A stretch of 64,000 nucleotides of DNA. Source: Xanthomonas translucens pv. cerealis (GTDB taxonomy: Bacteria; Pseudomonadota; Gammaproteobacteria; Xanthomonadales; Xanthomonadaceae). The notes below the pieces were generated by a model. That model saw nothing but the letters and a program-made list of their open reading frames with translations. It made no database searches and was not told where the DNA came from. The stretch is taken from assembly GCF_006838285.1 (NCBI RefSeq), contig NZ_CP038228.1, positions 3,038,001 to 3,102,000 on the forward strand, written 5' to 3'. The position numbers were made by a program, and so were the translations under genes. This document shows, piece by piece, positions 28,935 to 41,213 of the stretch; positions within the stretch are counted from its first letter, which is position 1, and the number at the start of each line of letters is the position of its first letter.

Positions 28935-29824
28935 GTGTGGGTACTGCGTAGAAGGAGGGAATGCGGGGACGGGACCAGGGACCGGGGACCGGGGACCGGG
29001 GACGGCGGGGCTGCAGCGAGCGTCCGGGGCGGCGGCGTCACCCAAGCGGTGCCGACACGCGCAGCAGGTCCTGCGGCGGCGCGGCTGGGCTTGTGGTCCC
29101 CGGCCCCCGGTCCCCGGTCCCCGCTCTCCACGGCCTTGCGGCTCACCGTGAAGCCATTCGTGTAACGCAGGTCGGCGCGCGCGATCGGCGCCTGCTCCGG
29201 CGTGGCCAGTTGCGGCAGCACGCGGGCGAAGCGCGCCAGGCGGGCGCGGGCGTCGTCGCGGCCGACCACGACCTGCACGCCGTCGCCCAGCTGCAGCGAC
29301 CAGCTGCCGCGCGCGTCCATCGCCACGCTGTCGACCTGCAGTCCGGCCGGCGCGAACAGCGCACGCGATTCGTTGTACAGCGCGATCACGTCCTGCGCCT
29401 TGGCGTCCGGCCCGGCCAGCTGCGGCAGCGCCATTCCGCGCAGCTCGCTCGGCAGCGCGAAGATGCGGCCCTGCTCGGACAACATGCGATCGCTGCCCCA
29501 ACGCGCGAACGGGCGGTGCTCGGTGACGCGCACTTCCAGCACGTCCGGCCAGCGCTTGCGCACCCGCGCGCTCTCCACCCACGGCAAGCGCTCGATCGCG
29601 TTCTGCGCGTCCTGCAGGCGCACCGCGAAGAAACCGCGGCGCGCGTACGGCAGCACCACCTGGCGCAGCTGCTCGGCCGGCACGCGCTTGAAATCGCCGC
29701 TGACCTGCAACCGGCTCAACGGCCAGCGCTCGGCGCCGACCCAGCCGTTGAGCACCGCCACCACCGGCAGCGCGACCAGCGCCAGCGCCAGCAGCCAGGC
29801 GAGGATGCGCAGCAGGGCGCTCAT
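28931..29824 (-). CDS. ftsQ: Cell division protein FtsQ with repeat-derived C-terminal tail
   Basis: Bitopic divisome protein linking FtsB/FtsL to early components. After a short cytosolic start, one transmembrane helix (ILAWLLALALVALPVVAVLNG) leads to a POTRA domain (FKRVPAEQLRQVVLPYARRG) and the beta domain, ending near residue 230 (LRYTNGFTVSRKAVES). The last 65 or so residues are encoded by a heptad-repeat element (DRGPGAGD and later [13 protein letters not shown]) and are not family sequence. Total 297 residues. It overlaps ftsA by 4 bp; a 157-bp gap with another such element precedes it. Confidence 0.97.
   Translation of the reverse strand: MSALLRILAWLLALALVALPVVAVLNGWVGAERWPLSRLQVSGDFKRVPAEQLRQVVLPYARRGFFAVRLQDAQNAIERLPWVESARVRKRWPDVLEVRVTEHRPFARWGSDRMLSEQGRIFALPSELRGMALPQLAGPDAKAQDVIALYNESRALFAPAGLQVDSVAMDARGSWSLQLGDGVQVVVGRDDARARLARFARVLPQLATPEQAPIARADLRYTNGFTVSRKAVESGDRGPGAGDHKPSRAAAGPAARVGTAWVTPPPRTLAAAPPSPVPGPRSLVPSPHSLLLRSTHT
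28965..29124. repeat. Heptanucleotide inverted-arm element in ftsQ 3' end
   Basis: Left arm: GGGGACC-type heptads at 28965-29005. Right arm: the inverse (GGTCCCC) at 29095-29124. About 90 bp of unrelated sequence lies between. The whole element is translated as the FtsQ tail. Each arm has four or more G-runs spaced by 3 nt on one strand, so the arms could form G-quadruplexes on opposite strands or pair as a long hairpin. Confidence 0.85.
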
Positions 29825-29845
29825 GCGTTTGCCTCAGGGTGGGTG

Positions 29846-29979
29846 CCGGGACCGGGGACCGGGGACCGGGGACCCGGAACAGCGACGCCGTGCACGCGGA
29901 CAAACCGCGCACATGCCCGCAGCAGGGAAGCACCGTGCGGCTGCTTCCCCGGTCCCCGGTCCCCGGTCCCCGGTCCCGG
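29846..29979. repeat. Heptanucleotide inverted-arm element between ddl and ftsQ
   Basis: Arms GGGGACC x3-4 (29846-29878) and the inverse GGTCCCC x4 (29947-29979) flank 68 bp. This fills nearly all of the only gap inside the mraZ-ftsA run, where neighbouring genes otherwise overlap. No coding function is seen. Confidence 0.9.
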
Positions 29980-29981
29980 CT

Positions 29982-30941
29982 TCATAGCGTCTGCTCCAGC
30001 ACGCGCCATACCAGTTCTTCGAAACCGATGCCGGCCTGGCGTGCGGCCTTGGGCACCAGCGAGTGGCTGGTCATGCCCGGGGCGGTGTTGGCTTCCAGCA
30101 GCGCGAAATCGCCGCTGGCGCCGTCGCGCATCACGTCCACGCGGCCCCAGCCGCGGCAGCCGGCGGCGCGGAACGCGGCCAGCGCCAGTTCGCCCAGGGC
30201 GCGCTCGTCGTCGCCGTCCAGACCCGGGCACAGGTACTGGGTGTCTTCGGCCACGTACTTGGCGTGGTAGTCGTACCACTGGCCCTTGGGCACGATGCGG
30301 ATCGACGGCAGCGCGGTGTCGCCGAGGATGGCCACGGTCAGTTCGTCGCCGACGATCATCTGCTCCATCAGCAGTTCGCCGTCGTAGCGCGCGGCCAGCG
30401 CCACCGCCTCGTCCAGTTGGGCGGGTTCGAACACGCGGGTCACGCCGACGCTGGAGCCTTCGTTGGCCGGCTTGACGATCACCGGCAGGCCCAACTGCGC
30501 GGCGGCGGCATGGATCGCGTCGGCCTGCGCGGTCGCCGCCAGGCGCACGTAGCGCGGCGTCGGCAGGCCCAGCGACAGCCACACCTGCTTGGTCCGTACC
30601 TTGTCCATGCTCAGCGCCGAGCCGAGCACCGGCGAGCCGGTGTAGGGCACGCCGAACGCGTCCATCAGGCCCTGCACGATGCCGTCTTCGCCGCCGCCGT
30701 TGTGGCCATGCAGCACGTTGAACACGCGGTCGAAGCGCTTCTCTACCAGCGCCTGCGCCAGTGCCGGGATGCCGTCCACGGCGACCGCGTCGACGCCGCG
30801 CGCGCGCAGCGCCTCGAGCACGTTGCGGCCCGAATCCAGCGACACTTCGCGTTCGCTGGAGGTGCCGCCGAGCAGCACCGCGACGCGGCCGAACACGGCC
30901 GGGTCGGTGTGGCGCGGCGGCGGGAAAGACTGCGCGCTCAT
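29982..30941 (-). CDS. ddl: D-alanine--D-alanine ligase
   Basis: ATP-grasp ligase making D-Ala-D-Ala for UDP-MurNAc-pentapeptide. The 319-residue protein shows [20 protein letters not shown] at the N terminus, [14 protein letters not shown], the ATP-binding [14 protein letters not shown] and the C-terminal [20 protein letters not shown] 30941 overlaps the murC stop by 4 bp. Confidence 0.98.
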   Translation of the reverse strand: MSAQSFPPPRHTDPAVFGRVAVLLGGTSSEREVSLDSGRNVLEALRARGVDAVAVDGIPALAQALVEKRFDRVFNVLHGHNGGGEDGIVQGLMDAFGVPYTGSPVLGSALSMDKVRTKQVWLSLGLPTPRYVRLAATAQADAIHAAAAQLGLPVIVKPANEGSSVGVTRVFEPAQLDEAVALAARYDGELLMEQMIVGDELTVAILGDTALPSIRIVPKGQWYDYHAKYVAEDTQYLCPGLDGDDERALGELALAAFRAAGCRGWGRVDVMRDGASGDFALLEANTAPGMTSHSLVPKAARQAGIGFEELVWRVLEQTL

Positions 30942-32374
30942 GGCTTGGCTCCGCCGATGAAGCCGTCCTGGGCGATGTGCTGGGCGACGTATCCGATGTC
31001 GCCGGCGCCCATCATCAACAGCAGGTCGCCGTCCTGCAGCACGTCCGGCAGCACGTTGCTCAACTCGGCGACCTGTCCGACCACCACCGGCTCGCTGCGC
31101 CCGCGCGCACGGATCGCGCGCGCCAGCGAACGCGCGTCGGCGCCGGGGATGGGCGCTTCGCCGGCCGGGTAGACCTCGCTCAGGACCAACGCATCCACTT
31201 CCGACAGCACCGCGGCGAACGCGTCGAACTGGTCGCGGGTGCGGCTGTAGCGGTGCGGCTGGAACGCGACCACCAGGCGCCTGTCCGGCCAGCCGCCGCG
31301 CGCGGCGGCGAACACCGCGGCCAGTTCGCGCGGATGGTGGCCGTAGTCGTCGACCAGGCGCACGCGCGCGCCGGCGGCGGTGGTCACTTCGCCCAGGTCG
31401 TTGAAGCGACGGCCGATGCCGGCGAAGCTCTGCAACGCACTGGCGATCGCCTCGGGCGCCACGCCCAGCTGCCAGCCGATGGCGGCGGCCGCCAACGCGT
31501 TGAGCACGTTGTGCCGGCCCGGCAACGCCAACGTCACCGGGGTGCTGCTGCCTTCCGGCAGGCGCAGGGTGAAGCGCATGCGCGGGCCGTCCTGGATCAC
31601 GTCCTCGGCGCGCACGTCGGCGTTTTCGCTGAAGCCATAGCTCATCACATGGCGCGGGGTCTTGGCGGCCAGCGCTGCCACTTCCGGATCGTCGATGCAC
31701 AGCACCGCCAGGCCATAGAACGGCAGGCGCTGCAGGAATTCGGCGAACGCGGCCTGCACCCTGGCGAAGTCGTTGCCGTAGTTCTCCAGGTGATCGGCGT
31801 CGATGTTGGTGATCACCGAAATCAGCGGGTTCAGGCGCAGGAAGCTGCCGTCGCTCTCGTCGGCCTCGGCCACCAGCCACTGGCCGCCGCCGAGCTTGGC
31901 ATTGGCGCCGGCGGCGAGCAGCTGCCCGCCGATCACGAAGGTCGGGTCCAGCCCGCCTTCGCTGAGCACCGCCGCAGCCAGGCTGGTGGTGGTGGTCTTG
32001 CCGTGGGTGCCAGCCACCGCGATGCCGCGGCGGAAGCGCATCAGCTCGGCCAGCATCGCCGCGCGCGGCATGATCGGAATGCGCTGGCTGCGCGCCTCCA
32101 TCAGTTCCGGGTTGTCGTCGCGAATCGCGCTGGACACCACCACGCAATCGGTGCCGAGCACATTGGCCGCCGAATGCCCGCGCATCACCCGCGCGCCGAG
32201 CGTGACCAGGCGCCGCGTCGCTGCGTTATCGGCATTGTCCGAGCCGGAGACCTCGTAGCCCAGGGTCAGCATGACCTCGGCGATCCCGCTCATGCCGGTG
32301 CCGCCGATGCCGACGAAGTGCACGCGCGGGAACGCACGGACCAGATCGCCGGTGTCGTGGAGACGCCGAATCAT
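30938..32374 (-). CDS. murC: UDP-N-acetylmuramate--L-alanine ligase
   Basis: Adds L-Ala to UDP-MurNAc, the first stem-peptide residue. The 478-residue Mur ligase has the N-terminal [16 protein letters not shown] dinucleotide-like motif, the ATP loop [12 protein letters not shown] near residue 120, and the C-terminal domain [10 protein letters not shown]. It overlaps murG (32371-32374) and ddl (30938-30941), each by ATGA. Confidence 0.99.
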   Translation of the reverse strand: MIRRLHDTGDLVRAFPRVHFVGIGGTGMSGIAEVMLTLGYEVSGSDNADNAATRRLVTLGARVMRGHSAANVLGTDCVVVSSAIRDDNPELMEARSQRIPIMPRAAMLAELMRFRRGIAVAGTHGKTTTTSLAAAVLSEGGLDPTFVIGGQLLAAGANAKLGGGQWLVAEADESDGSFLRLNPLISVITNIDADHLENYGNDFARVQAAFAEFLQRLPFYGLAVLCIDDPEVAALAAKTPRHVMSYGFSENADVRAEDVIQDGPRMRFTLRLPEGSSTPVTLALPGRHNVLNALAAAAIGWQLGVAPEAIASALQSFAGIGRRFNDLGEVTTAAGARVRLVDDYGHHPRELAAVFAAARGGWPDRRLVVAFQPHRYSRTRDQFDAFAAVLSEVDALVLSEVYPAGEAPIPGADARSLARAIRARGRSEPVVVGQVAELSNVLPDVLQDGDLLLMMGAGDIGYVAQHIAQDGFIGGAKP

Positions 32375-33672
32375 GCGCGAACTCCGTTCGCGCCGGGACC
32401 GGGGACCGGGGACCGGGGACCCGGGAAAAGCGTAGCGGCGGCGCTGCGCGCCTGGCCGTGGAGATTGTCTGTGTACATAGGCTTCTGCTGTTGATCTTGC
32501 TTGTCGCCGGCCCCCGGCCCCTGGTCCCTGGTCCCGCTACGGGTCCCCGGTCCCCGGTCCCCGGTCCCGGCTTCTTCCAGAATGATGTCCGCGATCCGCT
32601 CGGCCGCATCCGGCTTGGCCAGGCTGCGCGCGGCCTCGGCCATGGACAGGCGGCGTGCGGGCTTGCCGAGCAGGTCGCGCAGCACGCCCTGCAGGTTGGT
32701 CGCCAGCGCGTCGTCCTGCTTCAGCAGCACCGCGGCGCCGCGCTCGACCAGGTAGTCGGCGTTGCGGGTCTGATGGTCGTCGACCGCGGCGGCGAACGGC
32801 ACCAGCACGCTGCCGATGCCGACCGCGCACAGTTCGGCCAGGGTCGAGGCGCCGGCGCGGCACACGATCAGGTCGGCCCAGGCGTAGGCGGCGGCCATGT
32901 CGCCGATGAAGGCTTCGACGCTGGCGGCGACGCCGGCCTCGGCATAGGCCTGGGCCGCCTCGTCGCGCAATTTCTCGCCGCACTGGTGGCGCACGTCGAG
33001 CTGCGCGCCGAGCGCGGCCAGCGCGCACGGCAGCGCCTGGTTCAGGGCGCGCGCGCCCTGGCTGCCGCCGAGCACCAGCAGGCGCACCGCGCCGTCGCGC
33101 GCGGCGAAGCGCTGCGCCGGCGGCGCCAGCGCGGCGATCTCGGCGCGCACCGGATTGCCCACCGCTTCCTCGCGCGTGGCGAAGCTGCCCGGGAATCCGG
33201 TCAGCACGCGCCGTGCGACGCGCGACAGCACCTTGTTGGTCAGGCCCGGGGCGCGGTTCTGTTCGTGCACCAACAGCGGCAGTTTCAGCAGGCGCGCGGC
33301 GATGCCACCAGGGCCGGCCGCGAAACCGCCGAAGCTGACCACCGCGCGCGGCGCGCGGCGGCGCAGCACGAAGCCGGCGGCACGGATCGCGCGCATGATC
33401 CGCAGCGGCGCGCCGAACAACGCCAGCGCGCCCTTGCCGCGCAGCCCGCCGATCTCGATGGTGTCGATCTCGATGCCGTGCTGCGGCACCAGTTGCGTTT
33501 CCATGCGCCCGGCCGCGCCCAGCCACACCACCGGCACGCCGCGCGCGCGCAGCACCTTGGCCACCGCCAGCGCCGGGAAGATGTGCCCGCCGGTGCCGCC
33601 GGCCAGGATCATCACCGGGCGCGACGCAGCGTCGGTCATAGCGGTGCTGGTCATCGGCACGGACACACTCAT
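32371..33672 (-). CDS. murG: UDP-GlcNAc:lipid I N-acetylglucosaminyltransferase MurG with repeat-derived C-terminal tail
   Basis: Converts lipid I to lipid II at the inner membrane face. The 433-residue GT-B protein has [17 protein letters not shown] near the N terminus, [24 protein letters not shown] and the donor-binding [15 protein letters not shown]. Native sequence ends near residue 370 ([12 protein letters not shown]); the remaining 60 or so residues come from a heptad element ([20 protein letters not shown]). Start ATG 33672 overlaps ftsW by 4 bp; ATG 33654 is an alternative. Confidence 0.97.
   Translation of the reverse strand: MSVSVPMTSTAMTDAASRPVMILAGGTGGHIFPALAVAKVLRARGVPVVWLGAAGRMETQLVPQHGIEIDTIEIGGLRGKGALALFGAPLRIMRAIRAAGFVLRRRAPRAVVSFGGFAAGPGGIAARLLKLPLLVHEQNRAPGLTNKVLSRVARRVLTGFPGSFATREEAVGNPVRAEIAALAPPAQRFAARDGAVRLLVLGGSQGARALNQALPCALAALGAQLDVRHQCGEKLRDEAAQAYAEAGVAASVEAFIGDMAAAYAWADLIVCRAGASTLAELCAVGIGSVLVPFAAAVDDHQTRNADYLVERGAAVLLKQDDALATNLQGVLRDLLGKPARRLSMAEAARSLAKPDAAERIADIILEEAGTGDRGPGTRSGTRDQGPGAGDKQDQQQKPMYTDNLHGQARSAAATLFPGPRSPVPGPGANGVRA
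32393..32570. repeat. Heptanucleotide inverted-arm element in murG 3' end
   Basis: GGGGACC heptads at 32393-32426 and two inverse blocks within 32508-32570 flank about 80 bp. The element is read through as the MurG C-terminal tail, ending just before the murC start, so the translational overlap is kept. Confidence 0.85.
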
Positions 33673-34988
33673 CCCAGCCTCCCGAAGGTCGGCTCGACCC
33701 GCGGCTGCATGCGGCTGGTGCCGCGCGCCGGGGTGCCGGCCTGGATCGCCGCGGCCACCGCGCTGGCGCTGGCCTCGCGCGCGGCCTGCAGGTCTTCGGC
33801 GCTGTCCACGGTCTGCTTGACCGGCGCCGCGTCGCTGCGCACCTTCGCCACCTGACGCTCGGCGCGGTCCAGTTCGTAGGACACGCGCAGCAACAGGCCC
33901 ATCGCCACGCAGGTCATCAGCACGCTGGAACCGCCGGCGGAAATCAGCGGCAGGGTCAGGCCCTTGGTCGGCAGGATGCCCAGATTCACGCCGACCGAGA
34001 CGAAGCTCTGCAGGCTGATCCACAGGCCGATGCCGAAGGCGATGTAGCCGGAGAAGTGGCGCTTCATTTCCACGCAGCGCATGCCCAGCCAGAACGCGCG
34101 CCCGACCAGCAGCGCGTACAGCGCGATGATCAGGCACACGCCGGTGAAGCCCAGTTCCTCGGCGATCACCGAGAAGATGAAATCGGTATGCGCTTCCGGC
34201 AGGTAGTTGAGCTTTTGCACCGAGCCGCCCAGGCCGACCCCGAACAGTTCGCCACGGCCCACCGCCATCAGCGCATTGGACAGCTGGTAGCCGGAGCCGA
34301 GCTGGTCGGCCCACGGGTCCAGGAACGAGGTGATGCGGCGCAGGCGGTACGGTTCCAGGATCGCGATGAAGGCGAACACCGGCAGGCCGATCACGATCGG
34401 CATCGACATGCGCGGCAGGTTGACCCCGCCCAGCACCAGCATGCCCGCGGTGATCGCCAGCAGCAGCGTGGAGGAACCGAAGTCCGGCTGCATCAGCAGC
34501 AGGCCGACCAGCGCCACCGCCACGCCCAGCGGCTTGAGCATCGCCGGCCAGGTCGCGTTGACCTCGTCGCGGAAGCGCACCAGGTAACTGGACAGCCACA
34601 CGATGTACAGCACCTTGACCGCTTCCACGGTCTGGAACTTGGAGATGCCCAGGTTGATCCAGCGTCGCGCGCCGTTGACGCTGCTGCCCAGGCCGGGCAC
34701 GAACACCACGATCAGCAGGCCGAAGCAGGCCAGCAGCAGCAGTTGGTTGTACTGCTCGATGTTCTTCAGCTCGGTGCGCATGGTCCAGATCGCCAGACCG
34801 ATGCCGCCGGCAAGGAACAGCATGTGCCGGGTGAGATAATAGAACGGGCTCACGGTCAGCTCGATCGAGCTGGAGCCGACCATGACCACGCCCAGCGAGG
34901 CCAGCGCCACCACGGCGCCGAGCAGCCACGGGTCGTAGCGGCCGCCGATGGCCTCGAGTCGGGTTGCCTGGCGCGCGGCGTCGTTCAT
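33669..34988 (-). CDS. ftsW: Lipid II polymerase FtsW (SEDS family)
   Basis: Septal peptidoglycan glycosyltransferase partnering FtsI. The 439-residue protein has about ten transmembrane segments and SEDS signatures: [10 protein letters not shown] (residues about 103-112), [10 protein letters not shown], and [20 protein letters not shown] with the SYGGS-like loop. The C-terminal 60 residues are hydrophilic (QRVAKVR-type region) and cytosolic. Start ATG 34988 overlaps the mraY stop by one base (TGATG). Confidence 0.98.
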   Translation of the reverse strand: MNDAARQATRLEAIGGRYDPWLLGAVVALASLGVVMVGSSSIELTVSPFYYLTRHMLFLAGGIGLAIWTMRTELKNIEQYNQLLLLACFGLLIVVFVPGLGSSVNGARRWINLGISKFQTVEAVKVLYIVWLSSYLVRFRDEVNATWPAMLKPLGVAVALVGLLLMQPDFGSSTLLLAITAGMLVLGGVNLPRMSMPIVIGLPVFAFIAILEPYRLRRITSFLDPWADQLGSGYQLSNALMAVGRGELFGVGLGGSVQKLNYLPEAHTDFIFSVIAEELGFTGVCLIIALYALLVGRAFWLGMRCVEMKRHFSGYIAFGIGLWISLQSFVSVGVNLGILPTKGLTLPLISAGGSSVLMTCVAMGLLLRVSYELDRAERQVAKVRSDAAPVKQTVDSAEDLQAAREASASAVAAAIQAGTPARGTSRMQPRVEPTFGRLG

Positions 34989-36073
34989 CAGCGCACCTTC
35001 AACGTGGCCAGGCCGACCAGCACCAGCACCACCGAGATGATCCAGAAGCGCACGATCACCCGCGGCTCGGGCCAGCCCTTCAGTTCGAAGTGGTGGTGGA
35101 TCGGCGCCATGCGGAACACGCGCTTGCCGGTGAGCTTGAACGAGGCGACCTGGATCATCACCGACAGCGTCTCGATCACGAACACGCCGCCCATGATCAC
35201 CAGCACCAGTTCCTGGCGCACGATCACCGCGATGGTGCCGAGCACCGCGCCCAGCGCCAGCGCGCCGATATCGCCCATGAACACCATCGCCGGATAGGTG
35301 TTGAACCACAAAAAGCCCAGGCCCGCGCCGGCGATCGCCGCGCAGATGATGATCAGCTCGCCAGCGCCGGGAATCGAGGGAATTTTCAGATAGGCGGAGA
35401 ACACCGCATTTCCGGAGGCGTAGGCGAACACGCCCAGCGCACAGGCCACCAGCACCGTGGGCATGATCGCCAGCCCGTCCAGGCCGTCGGTCAGGTTGAC
35501 CGCGTTGGAGAAGCCGACGATCCAGAAGTAGGCGATGGCGACGAAGCTGATTCCGGCCAGCGGCAGCGCGATCGACTTGAACATCGGGATGTAGAAGGTG
35601 ATCGCGGCCGGCACGTCGGCGGTGTAATACAGGCACAGGCCGGCGGCCAGGCCGAAGATCGACTGCAGCAGGTACTTCCAGCGCGACTTCAGCCCGTTCG
35701 GGTCGCGGCGCACGATCTTGATCCAGTCGTCGTACCAGCCGATCACGCCGAACGCCAGCATCACCGCCAGCACCAGCCACACGTAGCGGTTGCGCAGGTC
35801 GCCCCACAGCAGCACCGACAGCAGCACCGTGATCAGGATCATCGAACCGCCCATGGTCGGCGTGCCGGCCTTGGAGAAGTGGCTCTGCGGGCCGTCCTGG
35901 CGGATCGGCTGGCCGCCCTTGAATTGCGCCAGCTTGCGGATCACCGCCGGCCCCAGCCACAGCGACAGGAACAGCGAGGTCAGCGCCGCGAGGATGCCGC
36001 GGAAGGTGAGGTAGCCGAACAGCCCGAACAGGCTCTCCAGCTGCTGCAGCCAACGGGACAGTTCAAGCAGCAT
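34988..36073 (-). CDS. mraY: Phospho-N-acetylmuramoyl-pentapeptide transferase
   Basis: Integral membrane enzyme that makes lipid I from UDP-MurNAc-pentapeptide and undecaprenyl phosphate. The 361-residue length is standard. Signatures include [17 protein letters not shown], the DDxxK-type [29 protein letters not shown] and [14 protein letters not shown]. Start [10 protein letters not shown] at 36073 is the family start; it overlaps murF by 11 bp. Confidence 0.99.
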   Translation of the reverse strand: MLLELSRWLQQLESLFGLFGYLTFRGILAALTSLFLSLWLGPAVIRKLAQFKGGQPIRQDGPQSHFSKAGTPTMGGSMILITVLLSVLLWGDLRNRYVWLVLAVMLAFGVIGWYDDWIKIVRRDPNGLKSRWKYLLQSIFGLAAGLCLYYTADVPAAITFYIPMFKSIALPLAGISFVAIAYFWIVGFSNAVNLTDGLDGLAIMPTVLVACALGVFAYASGNAVFSAYLKIPSIPGAGELIIICAAIAGAGLGFLWFNTYPAMVFMGDIGALALGAVLGTIAVIVRQELVLVIMGGVFVIETLSVMIQVASFKLTGKRVFRMAPIHHHFELKGWPEPRVIVRFWIISVVLVLVGLATLKVR

Positions 36074-37597
36074 GCGGCGCCTCCTCTCCATGCGCCAACA
36101 GCGCGCTCACGATCTTGTCCATGGCGCTGCCGCGCGATCCTTTGACCAGGATCGTCGGGACCGGGGACCGGGGACCGGGGACCGGGGAAAGCGTGGCTGC
36201 AACGCCGACCATTGCCGGCGCTACGCGGGTGTGTTCGTGCATCTCTGTGTTTACCTGCCTGTGCTCTTGTTGTTCCCCGGTCCCCGGTCCCTGGTCCCCG
36301 GTCACGGCGGCACGAAGGTCCGCGCGCAGCGCCGCAATCAACGCCGCATGACTATCGAACACGCGCCCGTTCTCGCCGAAGGCATGCGCGGCGATGGCGC
36401 TCAGCGGGCCGAGCGCGTACAGCCGGGTCAGGCCGGCGTCGCGGGCGCGGCGGCCGCCGCTGGCGTGCAGCGCTTCGGCGCCGTCGCCGAGTTCGCGCAT
36501 GTCGCCCAGCACCAGCCAGCGTTCGCCGCCGGCCGCGGCCAGCGCGTCGATCGCCGCGGCCAGCGAACCGGGGTTGGCGTTGTAGCTGTCGTCGATCAAC
36601 ACCGCGCCGCCGGGCAGTGTGTGCGCGATCTGCCGGCCCGGCACCGGCTGCACCTGCGCCAGGCCGGCGGCGATCAGCGCCGGCGCGATGTCCAGCGCCA
36701 GCGCCAGCGAGGCGGCGGCCAGTGCGTTCATCAGGTTGTGGCGGCCCGGCAGCGGCAGCGTCGCTTCGACCTCGCCCTGCGGGGTGACCAGCACGAACTG
36801 CGAGCGATCCGGACCCACCCGCAACTGCGTGGCGGAGACCTCGGCGCTGGCCTGCAGGCCGAAGCGCAGCACGCGTGGGGCCGGTGCCGGCAGACGCTGT
36901 TCGAACCACCGCCCGAACGCGTCGTCGGCATTGATCACCGCGGTGCCGTCGGCCGGCAGCGCGGCATAGATCGCGCCCTTGGTCTGCGCGACGCCAAGCA
37001 GGCTGCCCATGCGCTCCAGGTGCGCCGCGGCGACGTTGTTCACCAGCGCCGCGTGCGGAGCGACGATGTCGGTCAGGTAGGCGATGTCGCCCGGCTTGCC
37101 GGCGCCCATTTCGTAGATCGCGTAGTCGGCCGCGTCCGGCGCTTCGATCACCGCCAGCGGGAGGCCGATCTCGTTGTTGCGGTTGCCGGGATTGGCGTAG
37201 ACGCTGCCACCGTTCACCCGGCAGGCGTGCTGCAGGATCGCCAGCAGCAGCGCCTTGACGCTGGTCTTGCCGTTGCTGCCGGTGATCGCGGCCACGCGCG
37301 TGGCGCGGCCGCGCTGCATGCCGGCGGCGATCCGCGCCAGTGCCAGTTGGGTGTCGGCGACCAGGATCTGCGGCAGTTCGCTGTGCGGCTGCAGCAATTC
37401 CACCAGCAGCGCGCTGGCGCCGCGCGCGGCGGCATCGGCGACGAAATCGTGGCCGTCGAAACGCTCGCCGCGCAGCGCCACGTACAGGCTGCCCGGCGCC
37501 AGCGTGCGGGTGTCGTGGGCGATCGCATCGATCGCCACGTCGTCGCCATGCAGCTCGGCGCCGGCCCAATGCGCGATCATCGACAGCGGCAGGCGCT

Positions 37598-37601
<4 letters not shown>
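36063..37601 (-). CDS. murF: UDP-MurNAc-tripeptide--D-Ala-D-Ala ligase with internal repeat-derived insertion
   Basis: Adds D-Ala-D-Ala to complete the pentapeptide precursor. The 512-residue protein has the ATP loop [14 protein letters not shown] near residue 110, [15 protein letters not shown] and the C-terminal-domain [12 protein letters not shown]. Residues about 433-482 are not family sequence: a complete heptad element is inserted in frame ([11 protein letters not shown] ... [11 protein letters not shown]), after which the conserved [16 protein letters not shown] resumes. Without it the length would be a normal 460 or so. It presumably forms a surface loop, since the gene is essential and single here. 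Confidence 0.97.
36156..36304. repeat. Heptanucleotide inverted-arm element inserted in frame in murF
   Basis: Arms GGGGACC x4 (36156-36188) and the inverse (36274-36304) enclose about 85 bp. The element spans close to 149 bp and leaves the MurF frame open on both sides. The centre begins AAAGCGTGGC, like the murG copy (AAAAGCGTAGC), suggesting common descent. Confidence 0.9.
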
Positions 37602-39087
<1,486 letters not shown>

Positions 39088-39091
<4 letters not shown>

Positions 39092-40953
39092 TGGTGGGTC
39101 TCCTGCAACGGCACCGGCTGCCCGGCAGGCGGCGGCGCGACGGCGCGCACGCTGGGCAGGGCCGCTTCCACTTCGGCGGCGGCATCGGGCACCAGCGACG
39201 GGTCCGGCTCCACCGGCACCGGCGGCGGCGCATGGCCGCTCTTGCCGGCGGCCTGCGCCGCCAGCCACGCCTGGATGTCGTCCGGCGGCACGTCCATCAG
39301 CCGCAGGGCGCCTTCCATCACGTTGTGGAACACCGGCGCCGAGACCAGGCCGCCGTAGTACTTGGCGCCCTGCGGATCATTGATCACGATGACTGTGGCG
39401 AAGCGCGGATTGCTGGCCGGCACCAGGCCGGCGAACAGCGCGTTGTAGTGGCCGCGGATATAGCCGCCCGGACCGTTCAGGCGCGCGGTACCGGTCTTGC
39501 CGGCGACGTGGTAGCCGAGGATCGCCGCGCCCTTGGCGCCGCCCTGGGTGACCACGGTTTCCATCATCGTCACCACTTCCTTGGCGATCGCCGGGCTCAG
39601 CACGTCCTTGGTTGCTTCGTGCTGACCCTTGATGAAGGTCGGCGTCACCAGCTTGCCGCCGTTGCCGAGCGCGCAGTAGGCGCGCGCGATCTGCAGCGGG
39701 GTCACCGACAGGCCGTAGCCGTAGGACATGGTGGTCTTGGACGACCCGCTCCAGCGTCCCGGCGGCGGCAGCACGCCGGCCGATTCGCCGGGGAAGCCGC
39801 TGTGCGGGGCGCTGCCGTAGCCGTAGCTGTGGATCTGGTCGTAGAAGGTCTGATCCGGCAGCTTGGCGCCGATCTTGGCCGCGCCGATGTTGGAACTGCG
39901 GGTGATCACCCCGGTCACGGTCAGCACGCCGTTGTTGCGCGGCACGTCCTTGATGGTGAAGCGACCGACCGCCATGTAGCCGGGATTGGTGTCGATCAGC
40001 GTGTCCTTGGTCACCACCCCGGCCTTGAGCGCGGTGGAGATGGTCAGCGGCTTCATCGTCGAACCCGGCTCGACCAGGTCGGTCACCGCGCGATTGCGGC
40101 GCGCATCGGAATTGACTCCGGTGACCGAGTTCGGATTGTAGGTCGGCAGGTTGACCATGGCCATGATCTCGCCGGTGGCCACGTCCATCACCACGATCGA
40201 ACCGCCGGCGGCGTCGTTCTGCGCCAGCGCGTTGCGCAATTCCTTGTAGGCCAGGAACTGGATGCGGCGATCGATGCTGAGGGTCAGGTCCTTGCCCGGC
40301 TCGGCCGGCTTGACCAGGTCGATGCTTTCCACGATCGCGCCCTTGCGGTCGCGGATCACGCGCTTGGAACCGGGCTTGCCGCGCAGCCATTCGTCGAACG
40401 CCAGCTCCAGCCCTTCCTGGCCGCGGTCGTCGATGTTGGTGAAGCCGAGCACGTGCGCCATCGCTTCGCCCTGCGGGTAGAAGCGGCGGAACTCGCGCTG
40501 CGAGAACACGCCCGGGATGCCCAGCGCGACTACCGCATGCGCCGTGTCCGGATTGATCCGGCGCTTGAGGTACATGAACTCCTTGTCCGCCTTCTGCGAC
40601 AGCTTGGCGGCCAGTTCGTCGCTGGGCAGTTCCAGCGCCTGCGCCAGCTGCGGGATGCGGTCGGGATTGCGCAGCAGCTCCTGCGGATTGACCCAGATCG
40701 ACTCCACCGGCGTGGACACCGCCAGCGGCTCGCCGTTGCGGTCGGTGATCATGCCGCGCGAGGTGGCGATCGGCAGCTCGCGCAGGTAGCGCGCCTCGCC
40801 CTGGCGCTGGTAGAAATCGCTGTTGATGATCTGCACGTAGGCGGCGCGGCCGATCAGGGTGACCGAGCACAGGCTCAGCGCCGCACCGACCAGCACCAGC
40901 CGGCCACGGAGATTGAAGTTGCTGCGCGGGCGGTTGCGGCCGGTCTTGCTCAT
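39088..40953 (-). CDS. ftsI: Peptidoglycan D,D-transpeptidase FtsI (PBP3)
   Basis: Septal class B penicillin-binding protein. After a basic cytosolic start, one transmembrane helix ([17 protein letters not shown]) precedes the pedestal domain and transpeptidase. Active-site motifs are visible: SxxK in [10 protein letters not shown], SxN in [13 protein letters not shown] in [10 protein letters not shown]. The C-terminal 60 residues are Pro/Val-rich ([11 protein letters not shown]) and poorly conserved. 621 residues. It overlaps ftsL and murE by 4 bp each. Confidence 0.99.
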
Positions 40954-41213
40954 GGCCGCACCACCACGATGTCGCCGGTTTCCGGAAACTTCATGCCCAG
41001 CCGCTCACGCGCGACCTGATCGACGCGATTGCTTTCCGCCCAGGTCGCCTGCTCCAGCTGCAGCCGGCCGAACTCGATGTTCAACTCGTCGCGGCTGTGC
41101 TCCAGCCGCGACAACTCGACGAACAGCTGGCGATGGCGATGGCGCATGTACACCACACCGATGGCCGAAGTGATGGTGCAGGCGAGCAGCACGATTAGCA
41201 GGAGGCGGCTCAT
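40950..41213 (-). CDS. ftsL: Cell division protein FtsL
   Basis: Small bitopic divisome protein that with FtsB and FtsQ activates FtsWI. 87 residues: transmembrane helix [20 protein letters not shown] at the N terminus, then a periplasmic leucine-zipper-like helix ([20 protein letters not shown]). Position between rsmH and ftsI, with 4-bp overlaps on both sides, is diagnostic. Confidence 0.97.
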   Translation of the reverse strand: MSRLLLIVLLACTITSAIGVVYMRHRHRQLFVELSRLEHSRDELNIEFGRLQLEQATWAESNRVDQVARERLGMKFPETGDIVVVRP

